A stretch of 64,000 bases of DNA. Origin: DASRAU01 sp035638075 (GTDB lineage: Bacteria > Acidobacteriota > Polarisedimenticolia > Gp22-AA2). Positions 1 to 7,253 of the stretch are shown piece after piece. A model generated the notes under the pieces. That model was not told where the DNA came from and made no database searches. It was given only the letters and a program-made list of their open reading frames with translations. The stretch's first letter is position 1; every line of letters begins with the position of its first letter. Made by a program: the position numbers and the translations under genes. The stretch lies in contig DASRAU010000009.1 of assembly GCA_035638075.1 (NCBI GenBank), forward strand, positions 80,767 to 144,766, given 5' to 3'.

Positions 1-179
1 CCACGGCGGTGGCGGCGCCGGCGTCGGTCGGGGCGGCAGGGAACGACACCAGCCGCGCGCCGTTCGCCTTCCGTCCCGACGAGGACGCGCCACCGTGCGC
101 CGACTGCGGCGCGATCATGGTGCGCAATGGCGCGTGCTACAAATGCCTCAACTGCGGTTCGACGAGCGGCTGTTCCTGA
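1..179 (+). CDS. nrdJ: B12-dependent ribonucleotide reductase, C-terminal end (partial)
   Basis: Only the last 58 codons are in the window, read in the frame whose first complete codon is at 3 and ending at TGA 177-179. The tail carries two CxxC pairs, CADC and CYKCLNC, followed by GSTSGCS. This is the zinc-ribbon and terminal Cys tail typical of adenosylcobalamin-dependent class II ribonucleoside-diphosphate reductases, which make deoxyribonucleotides; the C-terminal cysteines re-reduce the active site in this family. The Ala/Gly/Pro-rich stretch before the ribbon is a usual linker. The catalytic barrel lies upstream of the window. A perfect hairpin with a T-run follows at 235-268, consistent with the end of this transcription unit. 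Confidence 0.85.
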   Translation, partial: TAVAAPASVGAAGNDTSRAPFAFRPDEDAPPCADCGAIMVRNGACYKCLNCGSTSGCS

Positions 180-234
180 GGCCGGTGCCCGGTTCGGCTC
201 CGTCGATTCGGGTTCTCTGATGTCGATTCAGTCC

Positions 235-268
235 ACCGCGGCGCCCGAGAAGGGCGCCGCGGTTTTTT
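235..268 (+). terminator. Intrinsic terminator after nrdJ
   Basis: Perfect 12-bp inverted repeat (235-246 pairing with 252-263), 5-nt loop, then a run of six T (263-268, the first T being part of the stem). It lies 56 nt after the nrdJ stop. It is also inside the longest reading frame of the next gene, which argues against that gene's upstream start at 220. Confidence 0.9.
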
Positions 269-279
269 CGTCCCCGCTC

Positions 280-993
280 ATGGGCGCGCTCGCGGTGGCG
301 GCCGCCGGACTCGTGCTGGCGTCGGTGGTCCCGGTCCTCGCAGGCTCGGGGGCCTCGCTGTCGCATGGAGAGGCCGTCAAGGCGGCCCGCCGCATCCAGA
401 ACGCCTGCTTCGCGACCTATCCGCCCGAGCTGCTGAAGCGCCTGACCGGGTCCGAGAAGGTCTCGTCGGAGGTCCGGGACGATCCGGCCCTGCAGATGAA
501 GGCCTTCACCCACACCGACCGGCGCGAAAAGGGGCTCTTCTACCCGACCTCGCTCGACGACACGCTCGACGCCTTCGAGTCGGAGGTCCGCCCCCGGCTC
601 AAGCTCCTCGATCTCGGCAGCGGCGACGGCCGGGTCGTGTTCCTGGCGGCGGTGATGGGCGCCGACGCCACCGGGATCGAGTGGGAGCCGACGCTCCACC
701 GCCTGGCGCTGGACGCGCGCAAGCGCCTCGGGAGCTTCGTTCCGCGGGGACGGGCGCACCTCCGCCAGGGGGATTTCCTGCGCGAGGATTTCTCGCGCTA
801 CGACCTGCTCTTCTATTTCGGCTCCGGCAGCTTCGATGACACCGCCCTCTTCGACAAGATCCGTCGCGAGCTGCGGCCCGGGGCGCGGCTCTTGTTCGCG
901 CACGAAACGCTGCCTCCGTCCGGCCTGCACGAGGCGGCGACGTACAGCGTGGTGAAGGTCTACGTGCAGCCGGCGGGCGGCGGCTCCCCCTGA
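280..993 (+). CDS. Membrane-anchored class I SAM-dependent methyltransferase
   Basis: 237-residue protein if started at ATG 280. A hydrophobic N-terminal segment (about residues 2-24) looks like an uncleaved anchor or signal peptide. The Rossmann core begins near residue 108 with motif I LDLGSGDGR, followed by an acidic motif II end (GIEWEP) and motif IV region (YDLLFYFGSGSF). This supports an S-adenosylmethionine-dependent methyltransferase of unknown substrate. An in-frame ATG exists at 220, but translation from there would run through the terminator at 235-268, so a transcript starting after the terminator and ATG 280 is preferred. No clear Shine-Dalgarno sequence precedes 280. The stop overlaps the likely start of the next gene, so the two are probably co-translated. 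Confidence 0.75.
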   Translation: MGALAVAAAGLVLASVVPVLAGSGASLSHGEAVKAARRIQNACFATYPPELLKRLTGSEKVSSEVRDDPALQMKAFTHTDRREKGLFYPTSLDDTLDAFESEVRPRLKLLDLGSGDGRVVFLAAVMGADATGIEWEPTLHRLALDARKRLGSFVPRGRAHLRQGDFLREDFSRYDLLFYFGSGSFDDTALFDKIRRELRPGARLLFAHETLPPSGLHEAATYSVVKVYVQPAGGGSP

Positions 994-1877
994 AGCCGTC
1001 TTCGTTCGCCCGACTGTTCTGGATCGCGGCCGGCGTCCTTCTCCTCCTCTTCGGTCTCTGGGGCTTCTGGCTCGAGCCGCGGTCGCTCTGGGTCCGCACC
1101 GAGGGCCTCGCCATTCCCGGGTGGCCGAAGGAGGACGACGGGCTGCGGGTCGCGCTGCTCGCCGACATCCATTGCGGCTCGGCGTGGAACGGCGAGGACA
1201 AGCTGCGCGAGATCGTGCGGAGGACGAATGCCGAGGGGCCGAATCTCGTCCTGCTCCTCGGGGACTACATCATCCACGGCAGCCTCGGCGGGCACTCCGT
1301 CCCGCCCGAGAAGGTGGCGGCACTCCTCGGCGATCTGCGGGCGCCTCTCGGAGTTTTCGCCGTGCTCGGCAACCACGATTACGGCATGAACGGGCCGCGC
1401 ATCCGCGGCGCCTTCCGGGCGGCCGGCATCACCGTCCTCGAGGACGAGTCGGTGCGCGTCGGCGGTGGCAACGGCGGCCCCGGCGCCGACGCGCCCTTCT
1501 GGCTGACGGGCGTCTCCGATTTCCTGCGGGCCCCGCACGATCTGCTCGGGGCGCTGGCGATGGTCACGGACGACGCGCCGGTGCTGCTCCTCACCCATAA
1601 CCCGGATCTCTTTCCCGAGGTCCCGGCGCGCGTCTCGCTGACGCTCGCCGGGCACACCCACGGCGGGCAGGTGCGGCTGCCGTTCCTGGGGCGTCCCATC
1701 GTTCCCTCGATGTACGGCCAGCGCTTCGCCGCCGGGCACGTCATCGAGGACAAGCGGCATCTCTACGTCGCGACCGGGCTCGGCACGAGCATCGTGCCGG
1801 TGCGCTTCCTGGTGCGGCCGGAGATCGTCGTCCTCGAGCTGCACCCTGTCGTGAAAGGACGCCGGCCGCCCGGGTGA
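990..1877 (+). CDS. Membrane-anchored metallophosphoesterase (YkuE/YaeI type)
   Basis: Calcineurin-like phosphoesterase with the usual motif series: DIHCG, GDYI, GNHDYG, THNPD and GHTHGGQ. A 20-residue hydrophobic N-terminal segment rich in Leu precedes the catalytic domain and would anchor it to the inner membrane. Relatives include the YkuE/YaeI group, some of which act on lipid pyrophosphates. The frame has no ATG, GTG or TTG before GTG 1215, which would remove the membrane segment and the first metal motif. The best start is CTG 990, overlapping the upstream TGA (CTGA). The family call is firm; the start is uncertain. Confidence 0.8.
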   Translation: MKPSSFARLFWIAAGVLLLLFGLWGFWLEPRSLWVRTEGLAIPGWPKEDDGLRVALLADIHCGSAWNGEDKLREIVRRTNAEGPNLVLLLGDYIIHGSLGGHSVPPEKVAALLGDLRAPLGVFAVLGNHDYGMNGPRIRGAFRAAGITVLEDESVRVGGGNGGPGADAPFWLTGVSDFLRAPHDLLGALAMVTDDAPVLLLTHNPDLFPEVPARVSLTLAGHTHGGQVRLPFLGRPIVPSMYGQRFAAGHVIEDKRHLYVATGLGTSIVPVRFLVRPEIVVLELHPVVKGRRPPG

Positions 1878-1897
1878 TCCATTCCGCGAGGCCGCGG

Positions 1898-1903
1898 TAG
1901 GAT
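1898..1903 (+). promoter_or_regulatory. Candidate -10 element (TAGGAT)
   Basis: TAGGAT lies 24 nt before the start of the exported protein at 1928, in a short intergenic gap after the phosphoesterase. The same TAGGAT/TAGAAT style of -10 recurs elsewhere in the window. No convincing -35 was seen. Confidence 0.4.
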
Positions 1904-1927
1904 CACAATCCTCGAAGAGGCAAGGTC

Positions 1928-2509
1928 ATGTCGAAGCGTTTGAGGTGGGCAGGAGGCACGCTTCTTCTCGCTGCGCTTGCGGTTGTCGGGGGCCTTTCAC
2001 TCGCGCACGCCGAAACGCCCGCGGCCCCCGGGCCGGTGAAGACGCCGACGGCCGCGGGAGGGACGCTCGGCGCGAAGGCGGCGCTCGAGCAGCTCAAGGA
2101 GCTCGCCGGGACGTGGGAGGGCACCACCCCGTCGCCCGAAGGCGCGGCGACCCGGTCGGTCTTCGCGGTCACCGCCGGCGGGACGGCGGTGATGGAGACG
2201 CAGTTCCCCGGGACCGACCAGGAGATGATCACGCTGTACTTCGTCGACGGGCCGAACCTGCGCGCGACGCATTACTGCTCCGCGGGCAACCAGCCGCACA
2301 TGAAGCTCGACACCCGCGCATCCGCGCCGGGCGACCTGCGCTTCGCCTTCGACGGCGGCACCAGCTTCGATCCGAAGAAGGACGTGCACATCCACTCGGT
2401 CCGCTACGTCTTCGGCGCCGACGGGTCGCTCTCAGAGGAGTGGGAGTACCGCAACGAAGGGAAGACGTCCGGCACCCACAAGGTGACGCTGACCCGCAAG
2501 TCGTCCTGA
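1928..2509 (+). CDS. Small exported protein of unknown function
   Basis: 193 residues. Residues 1-30 form a signal peptide (positively charged start, Leu/Ala-rich core, cleavage near AHA-E). The mature part begins with a Pro/Ala linker, then a domain starting LEQLKELAGTWEG that is predicted to be mostly beta strand. The 'L..L.GTWEG' opening resembles lipocalin-like or DUF1579-type small beta-barrel proteins, but that resemblance is weak and no ligand-binding residue could be assigned. A good ribosome binding site (GAGGCAAGG) precedes ATG 1928. It converges on thiD, with 13 nt between the stops. Confidence 0.7.
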   Translation: MSKRLRWAGGTLLLAALAVVGGLSLAHAETPAAPGPVKTPTAAGGTLGAKAALEQLKELAGTWEGTTPSPEGAATRSVFAVTAGGTAVMETQFPGTDQEMITLYFVDGPNLRATHYCSAGNQPHMKLDTRASAPGDLRFAFDGGTSFDPKKDVHIHSVRYVFGADGSLSEEWEYRNEGKTSGTHKVTLTRKSS

Positions 2510-2522
2510 ATCCGGGGCTCTT

Positions 2523-3344
2523 CTAGGAGCCGGTGCCGCCGCGCGGCGGGATGCCGGCAACGAAGTGCTCCACCGGTCCCGCTCCCCGGCCCAGCCCGGG
2601 GGCGGACTGGATGGCGTCGAACAGCCAGGCCTTCGCCCGGAACGCCGCCTCGAGCGGCGGGCTGCCGAGCGCCAGGAGCGCCGCGATCGCCGCCGACAGC
2701 GTGCAGCCGGTGCCGTGGGTGTTCCGGGTCTCGAGGCGCGGGCCGCGCAAGCTCTCGAAGTTCCGGCCGTCGTGGAAGAGATCGATGGCCTCGGCGCCGT
2801 GGGCGTGCCCGCCCTTGATGAGCACGGTGCGGGCGCCGTGCGCGACCAGGCGCCGCGCCGCCTCGCGCGCCGCGTCGTCCGAGGTGATGGCCACGCCGGA
2901 GAGCCGCTGCGCCTCGGGCAGGTTCGGGGTCACCATCTCCGCGAGCGGCAGGAGCCGCATCCGCAGCGCCTCGATCGCGTCGTCGCGCAGGAGCACAGCA
3001 CCGCTCTTGCTCACCATGACGGGATCGACGACGACGTGCGGGAGCGCGCGCCGCTCCAGGGCGGCGGCGACCGCCTGGACGATGGCCTTGTTCGCCAGCA
3101 TCCCGGTCTTGACGGCGGCGATGGCGAAGTCCGCGGCGACCGCGTCGATCTGCGCCGTCACCACGGCGGGAGTGATGTCCTGGACGGCGGTCACGCTCAC
3201 GGTGTTCTGCGCGGTGACGGCCGAGATGGCCGAGGTGCCGTAGACGCCGAAAGCGGCGAAAGTCTTCAGGTCGGCCTGGATGCCGGCGCCACCGCCGGAA
3301 TCCGAGCCCGCGATGGTCAGGGCGACTTTGGGCAGAGCGCTCAT
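2523..3344 (-). CDS. thiD: Hydroxymethylpyrimidine/phosphomethylpyrimidine kinase
   Basis: 273 residues, normal length for ThiD. It phosphorylates HMP and HMP-P in thiamine synthesis, supplying the pyrimidine half. The N-terminus has the family signature TIAGSDSGGGAGIQADLK. Further family motifs are DPVMVSKSG, PNLPEA and the ATP-binding anion hole NTHGTGCTLSAA near the C-terminus. Its ATG overlaps the thiE stop (ATGA), so thiE and thiD are translationally coupled. No TPP riboswitch precedes the pair; the divergent gap upstream of thiE is only 46 nt. Confidence 0.95.
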   Translation of the reverse strand: MSALPKVALTIAGSDSGGGAGIQADLKTFAAFGVYGTSAISAVTAQNTVSVTAVQDITPAVVTAQIDAVAADFAIAAVKTGMLANKAIVQAVAAALERRALPHVVVDPVMVSKSGAVLLRDDAIEALRMRLLPLAEMVTPNLPEAQRLSGVAITSDDAAREAARRLVAHGARTVLIKGGHAHGAEAIDLFHDGRNFESLRGPRLETRNTHGTGCTLSAAIAALLALGSPPLEAAFRAKAWLFDAIQSAPGLGRGAGPVEHFVAGIPPRGGTGS

Positions 3345-4006
3345 GTCCCGCTCCTTCCGGCGGCGGAACGGCGGCCCTCGAGGAAGCGCTGCTTGAGCGC
3401 CCGGGCGGCCGCCGCCATGTCGGGCGCGGTCACGACCGCGGAGACGACCGCGATGCCCGCCGCCCCGGTCGCGCCGACCGCGGCGACGTTTTCGTAACTG
3501 ATGCCGCCGATGGCCACGACCGGGACGGAAACGGCGCGGACGATCTCCGCCAGCGCCTCGGTCCCGAGCGGCGGCCCCGCGTCGGCCTTGGTGCTGGTCG
3601 CGAAGACGGGGCCGACACCGATGTAATCGGCGCCGTCCTTCACCGCCCGTTTCGCCTCTTCGAGAGTCCCGGCCGACACGCCCAAAAGCGCCGGCGGCTT
3701 CAGCAGCCGCCGGGCGGCCCGCGCCGGCAGGTCCTCGGGCCCGACGTGCGCCCCGTCCGCGCCGAAGAGCATCGCCACGTCCACCCGGTCGTTGACGAAC
3801 AGCGCCGCCCCGAATTTCCGGGCCATCGGCTGGCATTCGGACACGGCCAACCCTAAGTTTCCAGCCGTGGATCCCTTGTCGCGGATCTGCACCGCGTCGG
3901 CTCCCCCGGCGAGCGCGGCCCGCACGATGTCGGCGTGCGAGCGCGAGGGAGCGAGGGTGACGTCGGTGAGCACGTACAGGTCGTAGCGGGGCCAGCCGGA
4001 CGTCAT
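3341..4006 (-). CDS. thiE: Thiamine-phosphate synthase
   Basis: 221-residue TIM-barrel enzyme that joins HMP-PP and thiazole phosphate to give thiamine phosphate. Visible motifs are LYVLTDV at the N-terminus, AVQIRDKGS (pyrophosphate-binding strand), NDRVDVAMLFGADGAHVG, DYIGVGPVFATSTKAD and VVAIGGI. ATG 4006 has a GGAG site just upstream. The ORF can be extended further, but that would run into the divergent gene. Slightly Ala/Arg-rich C-terminal tail. It is first in a two-gene operon with thiD; other thiamine genes are not in the window. Confidence 0.93.
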   Translation of the reverse strand: MTSGWPRYDLYVLTDVTLAPSRSHADIVRAALAGGADAVQIRDKGSTAGNLGLAVSECQPMARKFGAALFVNDRVDVAMLFGADGAHVGPEDLPARAARRLLKPPALLGVSAGTLEEAKRAVKDGADYIGVGPVFATSTKADAGPPLGTEALAEIVRAVSVPVVAIGGISYENVAAVGATGAAGIAVVSAVVTAPDMAAAARALKQRFLEGRRSAAGRSGT

Positions 4007-4029
4007 CGGATCTCCGGGGGAAGGCGGCC

Positions 4030-4035
4030 ATTCTA
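4030..4035 (-). promoter_or_regulatory. Candidate -10 element for thiED
   Basis: On the minus strand this reads TAGAAT, 23 nt before the thiE start codon, inside the 46-nt divergent gap shared with the histidine kinase gene. Confidence 0.45.
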
Positions 4036-4052
4036 GCATCGCGGAGAAGGAC

Positions 4053-7000
4053 ATGAGGGACGCGGGAGCGCTGCGCTCCGAACCCGCCGGCCGCTCCACG
4101 CCGGCCGTCTCCGGCCGTCCTCTCGCCGCCGACCTGCTGGCGCTGCGCGAGCTGCAGGCGAGCCTGGGCCTCGAGGAGACCGACCTCGGGGTCGTCCGCA
4201 TCGGCACCAACGCCATCGTCGAGATCCTCGCCATCGACTGCGGGATCGCGCTCGTGGACGCGACGGCGACCCGCCCGGAGATCCGTTTCGGCTGGTGCCA
4301 GGGACGGGCCATGCCGCAGGCGGAGATCGAAGCCCTCCTGCGCGCGCTCGAGCGCGACCTGCAGGACGTGCGGCGCGGCCGCGTTCCCAGCCTGCACTAC
4401 GGCGGCGCGGCGGCCTCGAGCCCTGATGTCGCCGGGCCGGTGCGCGCCCTCGGGCTGAACTCGCTCCTGCTCCTGGGACTCGGAAGCGGCGGACGGCGCA
4501 CCGGCGCGCTCCTGCTCGCCAGCCGCGAGCCCGACTCTTTCACCGGCGAGCCGATGATCCTCGCGGAGCTCCTGGCGTCCGAGATGTCCGAGCACACCCA
4601 GCGCGTGCGCCGCGAAGCCGAGCGTGGCCGGAGCGCCGACGACCCGGACGTCAAGCGCCTGCGCGCCCGCAACGCCGAGCTCGAGGCGCAGGCGGGGGTC
4701 GCCGCCGCCGCGAGCCTGAGCCACGACGCCGAGCGGCAGATCGACCTGACGCTGCGCAAGGCGCTCGAGCTGACCGGCCACCGGGCCGGCGCCATCCACC
4801 TCGTCGAGACCAACGACGCCGGGGACGATCTCCTGTGCGTGGCGCGCGCCCTCGGCGATCCGGACTGGGTGGACCAGGCGCGCCAGCCGCGCTGGAGGCG
4901 CGGTGAAGGGCTCCTCGGGAAGATCTGGGACCGGCGCGAAGGCGTCGTCTTCGGCGACCTGAAGGAAGACGAGGATGGTTTCGCCCGCGAGGCCCTGGAG
5001 CGCGCCGGCTACCACCGCGGCTGCGCCGAGCCGCTCGTCGCCTCTGGCCGCGTCTTCGGCGTCCTGCAGATGTACGGTGAAGGAGCGCGGCCCTATGACG
5101 ACAGCGAGCGCGGCATGCTGCGCGCCATCGCCCGCCAGGCCGCGACCGCCATTCACAACGCCCGCCTGCTCGGCGACCTGACCCGCCACAGCCTCGAGCT
5201 GGAGTGGGAGGTCGATCGTCTGCGCGGCGGAGATGCCCGCCTCGCCTCGGACCGCCGCGGGCTCGCCGATCTCCTGGCGGCAGCGGCCGCGGCGCACGAC
5301 GGGGAGTCGCGCGCCGCCGCGGCGCTGGCGCGCCTGCTCGAGGCCTCGGGCGCGGACGCCGGCGCGATCCTGCTCCTCGAGCGGGGCGGCCGGGCGCTGC
5401 GCCTCATGGCGCAGAAGGGCTTCCCGGACGCCGCCGCCAATGCCCTGTGGAGCCTCGATGCCGAAGATGCGGTGATCGTGCGCGGGCTCGAAGCCACCGA
5501 GAGCGAATCTGTCCTCGACCTCGCCGACACGCGGCTGCTCGAAGGGATCTGGGCCCGCCGGGCCGGCTATCGCTACGTCCTCGTGCACGGCTGCCGCGCC
5601 GGAGGAGAGCTGCGCGGCGTGCTGCTCGTCGCGACCCGTTACCGCGATTTCCTCGGCGAGGAGAAGCGTCGCAGCCTCGGCCCCTACTCGGATCTGATGG
5701 CGATCCTGCTCGACGGCGCCCACCATGCGGCGCCGCCGGTCCGCGAGCAGCAGATGCTGGAAGTCAGTGAGGAGACTCCGGCCGATCACCCCGGCGCTCC
5801 GTCGGTCTCCGCCTCGGCGCCGTCCGTCTCGAGGACGGCCGCGGCATCCGCCGCAGGCTCGGGCTCCGCGCGCTCCGCCGATCGGGCCGCTCCGTCCGGC
5901 GAAGAGCCGGCGTCGCCGAGCGCCGGGCAGCTCATCGAGGCGCAGCGGATGGAATCGCTCGGACGCCTCGCCTCCGGCATCGCCCACGACTTCAACAACT
6001 CGCTCGGCGCCATCATGGGGCACGCCAGCCACATCAAGTCGCTGGTGCCGGACTACAACCCGGTGCACGGCAAGGCGGCGGTCATCGAGGAGCAGTCGCA
6101 GCGCGCCGCCGATCTCGTCCGCCGCATGGTCACCTTCGCCCACGGCTCGACCGGCCACCGCGAGACGCTCGACGTCAACGCGCTCGTCGAGGAGACCGTG
6201 GCGATGCTCCTGCGGTCGCTCGACCCGTCGGTCGTCCTCGAGTCGCGCTGCGCCCCGGGGCTGCCTCCCGTGGAGGCGGACCCCGGGCAGATCCGCCAGG
6301 CGCTCCTGAACCTCGCGGTCAACGCACGCGATGCGCTGCCGCAGGGGGGCCGGATCATCTTCGAGACGCGCGGCGGGCACCTCGACCATCGCGTGGACGG
6401 CAAGGGGCAGACGCTCCCCGCCGGCGACTACGTCTCCATCGCGGTGAGCGACAACGGCGTCGGGATGTCGCAGGACGTCGCCGACCAGGCCTTCGAGCCC
6501 TTCTTCACCACCAAGGCGGTGGCGCAGGGGAGCGGCCTCGGCCTGACGGTCGTGCAGGACATCGTCCAGGAGCACGGCGGCCACGTGGCGCTCTCGAGCG
6601 CCGTCGGCATCGGCACGTCGGTGCGCCTCTACCTGCCGGCGACGGCGAGCGCCGACCCGGCGGCCGAGTCCGCGGCGAACGCGGCGAAGGCGGACGAGTC
6701 CGATGCGGCGCCGACCAGCATCCCTCCCGCTCTCGTCACCACCGGACCCATGGAAGTGGTGCTCGACCTGACCTCGATGGACATTCCGCCGATCCCGCCG
6801 CCCGAAGGCCTTGCGTCCAACCCGGCGCTCCAGACCCGGCCGCTGTACTCGACCGACCACGTGGCGCGCATCCTCGTCGTGGACGACGAGCCGGTGCTGC
6901 GCGAGATGACGGTCGAGATGCTGAAGAGCCGCGGCTACGAGGTGCTGATGGCCAAGGACGGCGTCGAAGCGCTCGACATCTACCGCCAGGAGTGGGGGAA

Positions 7001-7226
7001 GATCGACCTCGTGGTGCTCGACATGATCATGCCGCGTCTCGGCGGCATCGAAACCTTCCGCCGCCTCATCGGCATGGACCGCAAGGCCCGCATCCTCCTG
7101 TGCTCGGGCCTGAGCCACAACCAGCAGGCGCTGGATGCCGTCCGTGACGGCGCCATCGGCCTGCTGCCGAAGCCGTTCGGGATGAACGAGCTGCTCGGCT
7201 GGGTCGACCGCGCGCTGCGGAAGTAA
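4053..7226 (+). CDS. Hybrid sensor histidine kinase: three GAF domains, HisKA, HATPase and receiver
   Basis: 1,057 residues with no membrane segment, so a cytoplasmic sensor. Three GAF-like domains lie at about 35-185, 230-375 and 400-550, with a charged coiled-coil stretch at about 185-230. A Ser/Ala/Pro linker (about 570-625) leads to HisKA with phospho-acceptor His645 in GIAHDFNNSLG. The ATPase domain follows (about 735-865; N box NLAVNARDAL, DNGVGM, GSGLGL). A C-terminal receiver (about 935-1057) has VVDDE, phospho-acceptor Asp990 in VLDMIMP and Lys in LPKPFG. The output partner is not encoded next door. ATG 4053 follows GGAGAAGG. The signal is unknown; multiple GAF domains suggest a small ligand or redox cue. 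Confidence 0.9.
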   Translation: MRDAGALRSEPAGRSTPAVSGRPLAADLLALRELQASLGLEETDLGVVRIGTNAIVEILAIDCGIALVDATATRPEIRFGWCQGRAMPQAEIEALLRALERDLQDVRRGRVPSLHYGGAAASSPDVAGPVRALGLNSLLLLGLGSGGRRTGALLLASREPDSFTGEPMILAELLASEMSEHTQRVRREAERGRSADDPDVKRLRARNAELEAQAGVAAAASLSHDAERQIDLTLRKALELTGHRAGAIHLVETNDAGDDLLCVARALGDPDWVDQARQPRWRRGEGLLGKIWDRREGVVFGDLKEDEDGFAREALERAGYHRGCAEPLVASGRVFGVLQMYGEGARPYDDSERGMLRAIARQAATAIHNARLLGDLTRHSLELEWEVDRLRGGDARLASDRRGLADLLAAAAAAHDGESRAAAALARLLEASGADAGAILLLERGGRALRLMAQKGFPDAAANALWSLDAEDAVIVRGLEATESESVLDLADTRLLEGIWARRAGYRYVLVHGCRAGGELRGVLLVATRYRDFLGEEKRRSLGPYSDLMAILLDGAHHAAPPVREQQMLEVSEETPADHPGAPSVSASAPSVSRTAAASAAGSGSARSADRAAPSGEEPASPSAGQLIEAQRMESLGRLASGIAHDFNNSLGAIMGHASHIKSLVPDYNPVHGKAAVIEEQSQRAADLVRRMVTFAHGSTGHRETLDVNALVEETVAMLLRSLDPSVVLESRCAPGLPPVEADPGQIRQALLNLAVNARDALPQGGRIIFETRGGHLDHRVDGKGQTLPAGDYVSIAVSDNGVGMSQDVADQAFEPFFTTKAVAQGSGLGLTVVQDIVQEHGGHVALSSAVGIGTSVRLYLPATASADPAAESAANAAKADESDAAPTSIPPALVTTGPMEVVLDLTSMDIPPIPPPEGLASNPALQTRPLYSTDHVARILVVDDEPVLREMTVEMLKSRGYEVLMAKDGVEALDIYRQEWGKIDLVVLDMIMPRLGGIETFRRLIGMDRKARILLCSGLSHNQQALDAVRDGAIGLLPKPFGMNELLGWVDRALRK

Positions 7227-7253
7227 CCGCACGACTTTCCCACACAGGAATCG

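Noticed and set aside
4007..4052. TPP riboswitch upstream of thiED
   Set aside because: The gap to the divergent gene is 46 nt, too short for a TPP aptamer, and no THI-box sequence is visible.
2523..7232. Minus-strand open frame of about 1,570 codons running across the histidine kinase gene
   Set aside because: Only its C-terminal part is thiD. The rest is a His/Arg/Val-rich shadow of the plus-strand kinase, with no domain motif, and reflects high GC at third positions.
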